Assembly (NCBI RefSeq): GCF_036195325.1 | Contig: NZ_CP108101.1 | Span: 1,302,001-1,366,000 of the forward strand | DNA length: 64,000 nucleotides | Direction of reading: 5' to 3' | Origin: Streptomyces sp. NBC_00234 | Lineage (GTDB): Bacteria > Actinomycetota > Actinomycetes > Streptomycetales > Streptomycetaceae | Shown: in pieces, positions 7,993-17,170 of the stretch | How positions within the stretch are numbered: position 1 is the stretch's first letter | Layout of the letters: each line of letters starts with the position of its first letter | Translations under genes and position numbers: made by a program | Notes under the pieces: generated by a model | Told to the model about the DNA's origin: nothing | Databases searched by the model: none | Seen by the model: the letters and a program-made list of their open reading frames with translations, nothing else

Positions 7993-9375
7993 ATGGCGGG
8001 CTTCGGCTGGAAGCTTCACGGCGACGGCAAGAGCCTCGCACCGGGCGAAGTCGTAAGACCGGATGAGCGGCTCACCTGGGGGCGCACCACCGGCCTCGGT
8101 GCGCAGCATGTGGTCTCCATGATCGGAGCCTGCTTCGTCGCCCCCATCTTGATGGGGCTGGACGCCAACCTCGCTGTCATGGCATCCGGCGTGGCCACCA
8201 TCCTCTTCCTGCTCATCACCCGTGGCCGTATCCCCAGCTATCTCGGCAGCAGCCTGTCCTTCATCGGCGTGGCTGCCGTCATCAAGACTCAGGGCGGCGA
8301 CGCGGCAACCCTCACCGGCGCACTGCTGGTCGTCGGCGCGGTCCTCTTCCTGTGCGGGGCGGTTGTTCGCGCCCTGGGCGCCCGCATCATCCACGCCGTT
8401 CTCCCGCCGGTGGTCACCGGCGCGGTGGTCATGCTCATCGGGTTCAACCTGGCTCCCGTCACCGCCGGCACCTACTGGCCCCAGGATCAGTGGACCGCGC
8501 TGCTCACCATGCTCTTCACGGGCTTCGCCCTCGTCGTACTGCGCGGCTTCTGGTCCCGTATCGCGATCTTCCTCGGCCTGGCCTTCGGCTACCTGATCTC
8601 TTGGGTCTTCGACCGCGTCTTCGGCAAGATCCACTCCCCCGCCGGAGGTACGGAATCGGTCGACCACTGGCGCCTCGACCTCTCAGGGGTGGCCAGGGCC
8701 GACTGGGTCGGCTTTCCCACCTTCCATGCCCCGAGCTTCTCCCTCTCCGCCGTTCTGGTCGCCCTGCCCGTCGTCATCGCGCTCATCGCCGAGAATGCCG
8801 GACACGTCAAGGCCGTCGGCGAGATGACCGGCGATCCGTTGGATGACAAGCTCGGCACGGCGATCATGGCGGACGGTGCGGCCACCGTGCTGTCGACGTC
8901 GGTCGGCGGTCCCGCCACGACCACGTACGCCGAGAACATCGGCGTCATGGCCGCCACCCGCGTCTACTCGACCGCCGCCTACTGGTGCGCCGCCGGCTTC
9001 GCGATCCTGTTCGGGCTCTGCCCCAAGTTCGGTGCCGTCGTGGCCGCCATTCCCGGCGGGGTCCTCGGCGGGATCACCGTCATCCTCTACGGCATGATCG
9101 GCCTGCTGGGCGCCCAGATCTGGGTTCGCTCCCGCGTCGACCTGTCCAACCCGCTCCACCTCGTACCCGTGGCCGCGGGACTCATCATCGGAATCGGCAA
9201 CGTCAGCCTGACGCTCACCGAGAACTTCCAGCTCAGCGGCATCGCGTTGGGGACGTTGATCGTTGTCGTCGGCTACCACGCCCTTCGAGCCCTGGCACCA
9301 GCCCATATGAAGGACGAGCCACCGCTCGCCGAATCGAGCAATCCGGGGTACGACCGAGGTCTTGACCAATCTTGA
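7993..9375 (+). CDS. uraA: Uracil/xanthine permease (NCS2 family), complete
   Basis: This 460-residue membrane protein has about 14 hydrophobic segments. NCS2 signatures include GLGAQHVVSMIGACFVAP, the conserved Glu in VIALIAENAGH, and STSVGGPATTTYAENIGVM. The family imports uracil or xanthine by proton symport across the cytoplasmic membrane. AAGGAG lies eight bases before the ATG. The residues are clearly homologous but not identical to the flanking permease remnants, so this is a related gene brought in with the island rather than a recent duplicate. Two hairpins follow it directly. The pyrimidine operon at 57875-64000 is not adjacent. Confidence 0.93.
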   Translation: MAGFGWKLHGDGKSLAPGEVVRPDERLTWGRTTGLGAQHVVSMIGACFVAPILMGLDANLAVMASGVATILFLLITRGRIPSYLGSSLSFIGVAAVIKTQGGDAATLTGALLVVGAVLFLCGAVVRALGARIIHAVLPPVVTGAVVMLIGFNLAPVTAGTYWPQDQWTALLTMLFTGFALVVLRGFWSRIAIFLGLAFGYLISWVFDRVFGKIHSPAGGTESVDHWRLDLSGVARADWVGFPTFHAPSFSLSAVLVALPVVIALIAENAGHVKAVGEMTGDPLDDKLGTAIMADGAATVLSTSVGGPATTTYAENIGVMAATRVYSTAAYWCAAGFAILFGLCPKFGAVVAAIPGGVLGGITVILYGMIGLLGAQIWVRSRVDLSNPLHLVPVAAGLIIGIGNVSLTLTENFQLSGIALGTLIVVVGYHALRALAPAHMKDEPPLAESSNPGYDRGLDQS

Positions 9376-9389
9376 TCACAGGCATTCCT

Positions 9390-9420
9390 GTACCAGGAGC
9401 TGTCGGCCAGCGCCTGGTAC
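9390..9420 (+). repeat. 8-bp inverted repeat after the permease
   Basis: GTACCAGG (9390-9397) and CCTGGTAC (9413-9420) are separated by 15 bases and begin 15 bp past the permease stop codon. This could be a weak terminator or a scar. Confidence 0.5.
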
Positions 9421-9450
9421 ATGGCGGCCCACCACAAGTTCGGATCTTCC

Positions 9451-9489
9451 TCGGCCAAGCCTGCGGCCTCGTCCCGCAGGCTTGGCCGA
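9451..9489 (+). terminator. Strong hairpin downstream of the complete permease
   Basis: A perfect 16-bp stem (9451-9466 with 9474-9489) and a 7-base loop lie 76 bp after the permease stop. It is the best terminator candidate for that gene. Confidence 0.65.
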
Positions 9490-9623
9490 CAACCGACGGG
9501 GCGTTGCGTGAGGATGTATCGGAGGCTGCTCAATTCACGAGTTGCCTGCGAACCGTAAAGGGACGCGAGCCCGAATATGGCTGCTGCGGATCCGGCAGGG
9601 TGTCCGCGAGGAGGGCGGGGCAA

Positions 9624-10079
9624 GTGAACGAGTCCGATGTCCCGCGGCAGGAGTCTGTCTGGTTGGTGGCGGCGAACGTTGTGGCCTGGCGTCGATGCGG
9701 AGTCGGCGGCCAGGAACTGCGCCCGGGGACGAAGTGCTTCAAGGGTGGGGCGAAGGTGTACATAGCCAATGCGTACTGGGGTCCGGGAGGCGATCGGGTC
9801 ACGGTGGTCGGACGTGAACGGCACACCAGCCGGTGGATCGTCATCGACACGGCGACGCGCCACCTCCACGGCTTCCGACCGAAGCTCGTCCATACCCCGC
9901 GCGTCTTGGAGCGGCTGCGTGAGGCAGGACGCGAACGTGGACTCGGCGCGGACTACGCAGCGGACGCCTCCGCGACGCTGGAGCGGTATGCGCGCCAGTA
10001 CCGCGCCGAGACGGCGCCGTACAGTCCGCACCCGGACCGATGCCTGTGCCACGCCTGCCTCACCGGCGAGTCCGGGTAA
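9624..10079 (+). CDS. Small protein of unknown function
   Basis: I do not recognise this 151-residue protein. The GTG at 9624 has a GGAGGG site about seven bases upstream, and the protein then starts MNESDVPRQESVWLVAANVV. Residues 30-90 look like a small beta-rich fold (GGAKVYIANAYWG, RVTVVGRERHTSRWIVIDT). The C-terminus is charged and helical and carries a CLCHACL double-cysteine motif close to the end. It lies inside the permease island between a terminator hairpin and transposase debris, so it is probably cargo or part of a decayed element. The codon pattern is typical of high-GC genes, which supports real coding. Confidence 0.65.
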   Translation: MNESDVPRQESVWLVAANVVAWRRCGVGGQELRPGTKCFKGGAKVYIANAYWGPGGDRVTVVGRERHTSRWIVIDTATRHLHGFRPKLVHTPRVLERLREAGRERGLGADYAADASATLERYARQYRAETAPYSPHPDRCLCHACLTGESG

Positions 10080-10805
10080 AGCGTGTTCTTTCGATAGGCC
10101 AGTCAGTTGATCGGGTGTGTCCGTCCGGTTAGTGATCACTGATGCGGCCGCCGATGCCGGCCAATCCGGTCCGGAGGCGACATGGGGCTGACCATCGTCG
10201 GACCTTGGAAGGCATTGCATGGAAATACCGCACCTGCTCGCCCTGGAGAGAGCTCCCTGCTGAACTTGGTTCTTTCCAGACCGCGCACAAACGCTTGATC
10301 AGATGGGCGATCGATGGGATGTGGGAGCGGATCTTCGGTGCCGTCCTCTCTGCTGCAGATGCCAGCGACGACATCGGTCGGACCGTGTCGGTGGATTCCA
10401 CCGTCTGCCGTGCCCACCATCACGCAGCAGGTGCCGGTGGCAATGCTGCAGCTGACCGGCCCGAGCCGGCGGACCACGCGCTCGGACGATCCCGTGGTGG
10501 CCTGAGTACGAAAGTGCACCTGGCCAGCGACGACCAAGCCCATACGGGCCGTCATCCCGCAGCCTGCCGACCAGCTCGCCCACCACCAACGGCGCGGCAG
10601 CCGCGGCGGGCGGCCACCTGGATTCGATCCGGAGGTCTACAGGAAGCGGAATGCCGTCGAGCGGTGCATCAACCGCCTCGAACAGTGGCGCGGTCTAGCC
10701 ATGCGAACAGACAAACTCGCCATCGCCTAGCAGGCTGCACTGCACCTTGCTGCCATCCTCATTTGGACTCGGACGTGAGCAAGGAGACACGGCCTAAAGC
10801 GTGTT
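10077..10805 (+). repeat. 11-bp direct repeats flanking the first transposase remnant
   Basis: TAAAGCGTGTT occurs at 10077-10087 and 10795-10805. The two copies enclose the first IS5-like pseudogene. They may be ends of two related elements rather than target duplications, since both would read inward from the left. Confidence 0.6.
10142..10778 (+). pseudogene. Degenerate IS5-family transposase
   Basis: The first frame reads like the N-terminal half of an IS5-type DDE transposase (TLEGIAWKYRT, SPWRELPAELGSFQTAHKR, the catalytic-Asp region VSVDSTVCRAH, LGRSRGGLSTKVHLA). The C-terminal part continues in another frame (GRPPGFDPEVYRKRNAVERC, INRLEQWRGLAMRTDKLAIA) and then meets a TAG where a Tyr codon is expected, before QAALHLAAILIWTRT. 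About 65 central residues, including the second catalytic Asp region, are missing. The element has an internal deletion, a frameshift and a nonsense codon and cannot transpose by itself. Confidence 0.85.
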
Positions 10806-10854
10806 GCAGAAGGCTGTGTGGTGGAGTGCTGACGCTGGCTGCAGTCCTGTCTGA

Positions 10855-10998
10855 TCATGCGGTGAGGGCGTGGTTGTGCATGTGGGCGACGGCCTGGGCT
10901 GCGTGATGGAGTCCGTTGCCGTGCTGTCGACAGTCGCGGAGGATCTTGTAGTTCTTCATGCGAGCGAAGGCGTGCTCGACGCGGGCACGGGCTTTGGT
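10855..10998 (-). pseudogene. C-terminal remnant of a second IS5-type transposase
   Basis: On the minus strand, the 46 or so residues before the TGA at 10855 read KARARVEHAFARMKNYKILR followed by DCRQHGNGLHHAAQAVAHMH and NHALTA. This is the ending of DDE_Tnp_4-type IS5 transposases, including the ARVEHAFARMK catalytic-Glu region. The frame is closed by a stop just upstream, so only the 3' tip remains. It faces the first transposase remnant. Confidence 0.75.
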
Positions 10999-11154
10999 GC
11001 ATTACAGGGCCGCCCAGGTTCGACCGGCCGACCAGTGAGGGGGACCGCCCGCAGCCGAGCCCAGTACGCGTGCAGCGGACGCCGGTCCGGGCAGTGACTG
11101 GCTGACCATTTCAGTCGTTGCTCCCGGGAAGCGCACCGTGACAATATTCGACGA

Positions 11155-11673
11155 GTGTTCGACTACGGGGACGACGCCGACGACATGGCCGGGCCACCCG
11201 CCCGGCCTTCAAGGATCTCTGACTTGGCCGACTGGCCTGCGCCCGAGATGCCTCCGTCACCGCGTGAGGCGCCGAGATCGGCCACTGCCAAGGCGCCGGA
11301 GGGCGACCCGACATCGGCTGCTCGACACGAGTTTGCTGTGTTGCTGGGTGAGTTCCGGCGAACGGCGTTGCTAGTACCGCTGGATGAGGCCAGCGATCTG
11401 TGGTCGGCGAAGCAGAACGGTGTGCGCTGGATCTGTGCGTTCTCGGACGAGGAGGCTCTGGCCCGCTTCGCACGCGCTCGTGGGGATGCCGAGCGGGAGT
11501 GGACGTACCGGACGGTGCTGGGTGCGCGGTTGTTGGATGTGATGGTGCCGATGCTGCCGGGTCCTGCGGGGGTGGCGCTGGATGCGGGCAGTGAGGACGG
11601 TGGGATGTTGTTCCCGCCGGTGGCGGGCATTGTGCCGGAGGCGTTTGCGGTGGATCTCGGGGGGATGCAGTGA
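11155..11673 (+). CDS. SseB-like protein of a polymorphic toxin locus
   Basis: The 172-residue product has an acidic/Pro-rich N-terminal tail (1-60) and then an SseB N-terminal-type domain (FAVLLGEFRRTALLVPLDEA, WICAFSDEEALARFAR). In actinobacteria such proteins often head operons of WXG/RHS toxins; their role is unproven. The GTG at 11155 was taken because the protein then begins MFDYGDDADD, but no good ribosome site is visible and the ATG at 11188 is possible. Its stop overlaps the next start as GTGA, so it belongs to a three- or four-gene operon ending with the toxin and its immunity candidate. Confidence 0.75.
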   Translation: MFDYGDDADDMAGPPARPSRISDLADWPAPEMPPSPREAPRSATAKAPEGDPTSAARHEFAVLLGEFRRTALLVPLDEASDLWSAKQNGVRWICAFSDEEALARFARARGDAEREWTYRTVLGARLLDVMVPMLPGPAGVALDAGSEDGGMLFPPVAGIVPEAFAVDLGGMQ

Positions 11674-12317
11674 GCGGGGAGAGTCCTGATCTTGATGTGC
11701 CGCCGGAGGCGTTGGCCGCGATCGCGAAGGGGATCGACCTGGCGCACGCGGAGCTGAAGGAGCTCGGGTTCATCGGCCAGGCGTCGACGGGGCGGGGGTT
11801 TGCGGATCTTGCGTTGTCGGGGCTGGAGTTGGGGCACGGTGGGCTGGCGTCGGAGTTCCAGACGTTCTGCGACCGCTGGGATTGGGGTGTGCGGGCCCTG
11901 ACGCAGAAGGGGAACGGCTTCGCGCTCGGGGTCGGGCTGTCGGCGGGTTCCTTCGCAGAGCAGGAGCAGTACATCAAGGACTCGTTCAAGGTCGGTGTGA
12001 ACTCCCTGAACGGGAATCCGCACCTGTCCGAGGACGACGTCAAGAAGATGAGCTGGGACACGATCAGCAGTCAGTCCGCGTACGACAACCCGGACTACAG
12101 CGCGGAGTCGATGCTCGAGGCCCACGGCGAGGTTCAGCAGAACTGGCAGGACACTGCCTACGACGTGGAGGACTCCGCGCTCGACTCGATGGAGCGCAGC
12201 GGTCTGATCGACCCGGGGGTGCGGGCGGCGGCGGATGAACACCTCAAGGAGCAGCTTGATCCGTCGCAGGAGACGATCGATCAGGCTGAGCAGCCGCGGT
12301 GGGGGGAGCGTCGCTGA
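11670..12317 (+). CDS. Putative helical partner/chaperone protein of the RHS toxin
   Basis: The 215-residue, mostly helical, acidic protein is of unassigned family. It starts at a GTG overlapping the SseB-like stop and ends with its TGA overlapping the toxin ATG (TGATG), so all three are co-translated. The stretch FCDRWDWGVRALTQKG and its length recall ESX/type VII-associated partner proteins found directly upstream of WXG-RHS toxins, but I see no exact WxG motif. A role in stabilising or exporting the toxin is an inference from position only. Confidence 0.65.
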   Translation: MSGESPDLDVPPEALAAIAKGIDLAHAELKELGFIGQASTGRGFADLALSGLELGHGGLASEFQTFCDRWDWGVRALTQKGNGFALGVGLSAGSFAEQEQYIKDSFKVGVNSLNGNPHLSEDDVKKMSWDTISSQSAYDNPDYSAESMLEAHGEVQQNWQDTAYDVEDSALDSMERSGLIDPGVRAAADEHLKEQLDPSQETIDQAEQPRWGERR

Positions 12318-15300
12318 TGGTGGACTGGGGAAAGCTCGGCGGAGACCTCTACGACGGGGCCGGCGATCTGGTCGACAAGGGCAAGGAGCTTGTCGGCGAG
12401 GGCATCGACAAGGGCACCGATGTGGTCGGCTCCGGTCTGGAGAAGGTCGGTGCCGACTCGTGGGCGGACTCGGTCGAGGACTGGGGGGATGAGACCGCGT
12501 CTTCGCTGGGTGCGGAGGTCGGGGAGCAGCAGCTCGGGCAGAGCGAGGAAGCGAACGAGCTGATCCACGGCAGGCCGGAGAAGATCGCCGCGGCGGTGAA
12601 GAACCTGCGGGATTTCCAGAAGGCGTTCGATCTCGTCGGTGGCGGGATGAAACGGCTCGACTCCGGTCACTGGAAGGGCGTGGCCGCCGATACCTTCCGG
12701 GAGAAGTTCCAGACCCTGCCCACCGACTGGGTGCGGGCGGCGGATGCGTTCGAGGACGCGGCCTCGGCGTTGGAGACGTACGCGCAGACGGTCACCGGCG
12801 CGCAGGCCAAGGCGCGTGAGGCGATCGCTCTCCACAAGGAGGGCAAGCAGAACTACGAGACGGCCGCTGCCGCGTTCCGGAAGAAGGCGGCAGCCTACGA
12901 CGCGGTCCGCAACACCGATCACCCGCTGCCGCATCCGGGGGAGTTCTCAGATCCGAGCGTGGCCAAGCGGCAGCACGCGCAGGAGATCCTGGAGCGTGCC
13001 CGACAAGCGCGTAACGAGGCTGCCGAAGCGGCCAAGGGCGCGATCACTGCCGCTATGGCGCACGCCCCGAAGGAACCGACCGGCCTGGACCGGGCCAAGC
13101 AGGAGTTCTTGGACTACGGGGTGGGTCAGGGCATCGAGCTCGCCCATGTCGGTGGCGGGGTCATCAAGGGCACAGCGGGACTGCTCAACTTCGTCCGCTC
13201 GGTCAACCCGACCGATCCGTACAACCTGACGCACCCGGCCGAGTACTACAAGGGCGTCAACATGACGCTCGCCGGACTCGCTTCCACCGCCGCCAACCCG
13301 GACCGTGCGCTCAAGAACGCCTGGGACGCCGCCAAGGGCGACCCCTCCGAATTCATCGGCCGACTCCTCCCCGAGCTGGTAGGCACCAAGGGTGCCGGGG
13401 GCCTGATCAAGGGCGGCCTACGGGCCGGGATGAAGGACCTCCCCAAACGCCCCAAAGGCCAGAACCGCCAAGGCCACGAGGCGAACCCCGACTCCAATGG
13501 GCAGCAATGCAGCAAGGTCAAGTGTGACGGAGACCCCATCGACGTCGCCACCGGTCGCATGCTGCTCCCGCAGACGGACATCGTGCTGCCGGGATCGCTG
13601 CCCCTGGTCTTCGAGCGCGTCTTCGACTCCTCGCGCCACGCCGGCCACTGGTTCGGCACCGGCTGGTCGAGCACGGTCGACCAACGCCTGGAGATCGACG
13701 CGGAAGGCGTGGTCTTCAGCTGCAACGAGGGCAGCCTGCTCGCCTACCCGCATCCCGCGCCTGGCGCCCCCGTCATGCCCACACACGGCCGACGCTGGCC
13801 CCTGGACCGGGTAGGCGACGGCTACACCATCACCGACCCGGAAACCGGCCAGGTCCGGCACTTCGTCGACCATCCCACCGGGGAGCTGGCACTCCTGGCC
13901 CAGATCGACGACCGCAACGGCCGCTGGATCACCTTCGAGTACGACGAGACAGGTGCTCCTGCCTCGATCGTGCACCACGGCGGCTACCACCTGAAACTCA
14001 CCACGCACGAAGGCAGAGTCACCGCCCTGCACCTGGCAGGCGCCGCCCCCGACGGCACCGACCAGGAAATCCTCCGCTACGGCTACACCGACGGACACCT
14101 CACCGAAGTCACCAACTCCTCGGGCAAGCCCGTGCGCTTCGACTGCGACGAGCTGGGCCGCATCACCGCGTGGACGGACACCAACGGCAGCCGGTACGAG
14201 TACGTCTACGACGAACACGACCGCTGCGTCTACCAGACCGGCACCAACGGCCACCTCGAAGCCCACTTCACCTGGGACGACACCGACCCCGCCACCGGCC
14301 TGCGCATGACGTCCATGACGGACAGGCTCGGTCACACCACCCGATACGTGATCAACGACCGCTCCCAGGTCGTCGCCGAGATCGACCCCCTGGGAGCGGT
14401 CACGCGCCACGAGCACGACCGCTACCACCGACTGCTGTCCGTCACCAACCCGCTCGGCCACATCACCCGCTTCACACATGACGAGCATGGGCGACTGGTT
14501 GAGGTGGAGCGACCGGACGGACGCCGGTCATGCGCCGAGTACAACGAACTGGGACTCCCCGTACGCATCGTCGGCACCGACGGCAACGTCACCCGGCAGG
14601 CCTTCGACGATCACGGCAACCGCACCTCGATCACGGAACCCACTGGCGCCACAATCGCGTTCTCGTACGACGAGGCGGGCCAACTCGTCTCCATGGCCGA
14701 CGCCCTCGGGCACACTTCGATCCTCACGCCCGACAAGGCCGGGCTTCCGGTCGCAGTCACCGGCCCTTTCGGCGCGACCACTCGCTACGAGCGGGATGCC
14801 TTCGGCCGCCCAGTATCGATCAGCGACGCACGGGGTGCCGTCACCCGTCTCACGTGGACTGTCGAAGGCAAACTCGCCTGTCGCATCGAGGCCGACGGAA
14901 GTCAGGAGTCGTGGACCTACGACGGTGAGGGAAACTGCCTCACCCATACCAATGCCGTCGGCGCGACCGTCAGCTTCGAGTACACCGACTTCGACCTGCT
15001 CCTGGCACGCACAGAGCCAGACGGCGGCCGGTACGAATTCACGCACGACAGCAACCTCCGGCTCACCCGGGTCACCAACCCTCAATGCCTGACCTGGGAC
15101 TACGGATACAGTCCAGCCGGACAACTGATAGCCGAGACGGACTTCGACAACCGGACGCTCCTCTATGAGCGGGATGCTGCAGGTCGGCTCACCGCACGTA
15201 CCAGCGCCGCAGGCCAAACAACCCGCTATGAACGGGACATGCTCGGCCGCGTCGTCCGCAAGAACGCTGCCGGAACCACCACGACCTTCGCCTACGACTT

Positions 15301-17170
15301 CGCCGACCACCTCGCGGAAGCAGTCAACGAGGACGCAACCGTCACGTTCCTTCGGGACAGGTACGGCCGCCTTGTCTCCGAAACGGTCAACGGCCGCACC
15401 ATGTCGTACACCTACGACGCCCTCGGCCGCCGTACCGGCCGCACCACCCCCACCGGCGTGGTCAGCACCTGGACCGACGACTCCGCCGGCCGCCGCACCT
15501 CCCTCACCACCTCCGGCCGCACCATCACCTTCGAACATGACGCCGTCGGCCAGGAAACCGCCCGCCACATCGGCGACACTGTCTCCTTCACCAACCAGTA
15601 CGACCCGCTCGGCCGTCTCACCAGCCAGCAGATCACCGGCACCACGGGCAGCAGCATCCAGCGCCGCGACTACACCTACAGCGCCGACGGCAGCCTGACC
15701 ACCCTCACCGACCAGCTCAGCGGTACCCGCACCTTCGACCTCAACCTCGCCGGACGCGTCACCGCCGTGCACGCCGCCGGCTGGACAGAGCGTTACGCCT
15801 ACGACGCAGCCGGCAACCAGACCCACGCCACCTGGCCACAAGACCACCCTGGACAGGAAGCCACAGGCCCGCGTGAGTACAAGGGCACCCGCCTCACCCG
15901 GGCCGGTTCCCTCCGCTACTCCCATGATGCTGCCGGCCGGATCGTCCAGCGCCGCAAGACCCGCCTATCGGGCAAGGCGGAGGTGTGGCACTACACGTGG
16001 GACGCCGAGGACCGGCTCACCGCAGTGACGACGCCGGACGGAACACGATGGCGGTACGAGTACGACGCGTCAGGCCGACGCATAGCCAAGCTGCGCCTGT
16101 CGGCGGACGGTACGACGGTCATCGAGCGCAGCGACTTCACCTGGGACGGGCCGACACTGTGCGAGCAGACCACGGTCTCGGACGAGTCACCTCATCCGGT
16201 CACCCTCACTTGGGACCACGACGGCCTGCGGCCGGTGGCCCAGACCGAACGCATTATGGCGGTGGTGGCGCAGGAGGCGGGGGATGGCCAGCATGGCGCT
16301 CAGGTGCGCCCCATGGGGAGCCTGCACACCATGGGGCAAGCGGCCGGTGCGGTTGAAGCGGCTGCATCAGTCGGTGTGCCGAACGGGGTGCACGCAGCCC
16401 AGCACGAGATCGACTCTCGCTTCTTCGCCATTGTCACCGACCTCGTCGGCGCACCCTGCGAGCTCGTCGACGAGCAAGGCGGAATCGCCTGGCGCAGCCG
16501 CCGGACCCTGTGGGGTACCACCACGTGGGCATCTGACAACACCGCGTACACGCCACTGCGCTTCCCCGGCCAGTACTACGACCCTGAAACAGGGCTGCAC
16601 TACAACTACTTCCGGCATTACGATCCAGAGACAGCCCGATACCTCACCCCGGACCCGCTCGGCCTCGTACCGGCGCCGAACCCGTCGACGTATGTCCTGA
16701 ATCCGCACACCTGGACCGACCCGCTCGGCCTGTCACCGTGCCCTCCCCATCTGTTCCGCGGAACCACCACAGGTTTCGAGGGCAGCCCCGGTGTGCAACG
16801 GCACGGCATCACACCAACCTCGTCCGACCCCGGCGTCGCCAGCGTGTTCGCGACGCAAGCCGAGCGGTTCGGCGACGCCGTCGTCGAGATCTATCCGCGC
16901 GGCGCACTGGACGGGGTCCCGGTCCACCAGGGGTACATCGCGCGCGAGGCCGAATGGCCCGTCGAGCTGAGTCCGGCGGAACTGTCGTCCCGCGCATCCG
17001 CGCAGGTGCCATCGGCGGTAGCCCGGGAGATCCTCTCCGAGATGGGCATCCACGTGCCACGCAAGATCGGCAACGGGGACATCGATCCGCTCCTTGAATA
17101 CGATGTTCCCAAGCTCACCCCTGAGCAGATCGCGCACTTCGTCGAGGAGGCACACCGTCGTGCTGGATAA
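12317..17170 (+). CDS. RHS/YD-repeat polymorphic toxin, type VII-style N-terminus
   Basis: This giant protein has 1617 residues. Residues 1-180 form a WXG100/LXG-like helical export region with the WKG turn at 119-121 (DSGHWKGVAADTFREKF). A DUF6531 entry domain starts near 398 (CSKVKCDGDPIDVATGRM). About 40 YD repeats (YDxxGRL/TxYxYD type) follow to about 1430, and the RHS core ends at ETARYLTPDPLGL and WTDPLGLSPCP near 1467-1475. The last 140 residues are a variable toxin tip beginning LFRGTTTGFEG. RHS shells encase such tips and release them by self-cleavage. The tip has an Arg (RG at 1481-1482), a TSSDPGVASVFA segment and a later Glu-rich strand (REAEWPVEL), an arrangement like ADP-ribosyltransferase folds. 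About 50 unusual residues interrupt the core near 1314-1363. The next gene is the likely immunity gene. Confidence 0.9.
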   Translation: MVDWGKLGGDLYDGAGDLVDKGKELVGEGIDKGTDVVGSGLEKVGADSWADSVEDWGDETASSLGAEVGEQQLGQSEEANELIHGRPEKIAAAVKNLRDFQKAFDLVGGGMKRLDSGHWKGVAADTFREKFQTLPTDWVRAADAFEDAASALETYAQTVTGAQAKAREAIALHKEGKQNYETAAAAFRKKAAAYDAVRNTDHPLPHPGEFSDPSVAKRQHAQEILERARQARNEAAEAAKGAITAAMAHAPKEPTGLDRAKQEFLDYGVGQGIELAHVGGGVIKGTAGLLNFVRSVNPTDPYNLTHPAEYYKGVNMTLAGLASTAANPDRALKNAWDAAKGDPSEFIGRLLPELVGTKGAGGLIKGGLRAGMKDLPKRPKGQNRQGHEANPDSNGQQCSKVKCDGDPIDVATGRMLLPQTDIVLPGSLPLVFERVFDSSRHAGHWFGTGWSSTVDQRLEIDAEGVVFSCNEGSLLAYPHPAPGAPVMPTHGRRWPLDRVGDGYTITDPETGQVRHFVDHPTGELALLAQIDDRNGRWITFEYDETGAPASIVHHGGYHLKLTTHEGRVTALHLAGAAPDGTDQEILRYGYTDGHLTEVTNSSGKPVRFDCDELGRITAWTDTNGSRYEYVYDEHDRCVYQTGTNGHLEAHFTWDDTDPATGLRMTSMTDRLGHTTRYVINDRSQVVAEIDPLGAVTRHEHDRYHRLLSVTNPLGHITRFTHDEHGRLVEVERPDGRRSCAEYNELGLPVRIVGTDGNVTRQAFDDHGNRTSITEPTGATIAFSYDEAGQLVSMADALGHTSILTPDKAGLPVAVTGPFGATTRYERDAFGRPVSISDARGAVTRLTWTVEGKLACRIEADGSQESWTYDGEGNCLTHTNAVGATVSFEYTDFDLLLARTEPDGGRYEFTHDSNLRLTRVTNPQCLTWDYGYSPAGQLIAETDFDNRTLLYERDAAGRLTARTSAAGQTTRYERDMLGRVVRKNAAGTTTTFAYDFADHLAEAVNEDATVTFLRDRYGRLVSETVNGRTMSYTYDALGRRTGRTTPTGVVSTWTDDSAGRRTSLTTSGRTITFEHDAVGQETARHIGDTVSFTNQYDPLGRLTSQQITGTTGSSIQRRDYTYSADGSLTTLTDQLSGTRTFDLNLAGRVTAVHAAGWTERYAYDAAGNQTHATWPQDHPGQEATGPREYKGTRLTRAGSLRYSHDAAGRIVQRRKTRLSGKAEVWHYTWDAEDRLTAVTTPDGTRWRYEYDASGRRIAKLRLSADGTTVIERSDFTWDGPTLCEQTTVSDESPHPVTLTWDHDGLRPVAQTERIMAVVAQEAGDGQHGAQVRPMGSLHTMGQAAGAVEAAASVGVPNGVHAAQHEIDSRFFAIVTDLVGAPCELVDEQGGIAWRSRRTLWGTTTWASDNTAYTPLRFPGQYYDPETGLHYNYFRHYDPETARYLTPDPLGLVPAPNPSTYVLNPHTWTDPLGLSPCPPHLFRGTTTGFEGSPGVQRHGITPTSSDPGVASVFATQAERFGDAVVEIYPRGALDGVPVHQGYIAREAEWPVELSPAELSSRASAQVPSAVAREILSEMGIHVPRKIGNGDIDPLLEYDVPKLTPEQIAHFVEEAHRRAG

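Noticed and set aside
9273..10220. Long minus-strand frame including EDPNLWWAAMYQALADSSW
   Set aside because: It spans a terminator-like hairpin and is antisense to the better-supported gene at 9624. No start or ribosome site is evident. At most it is a relic, mentioned under findings.
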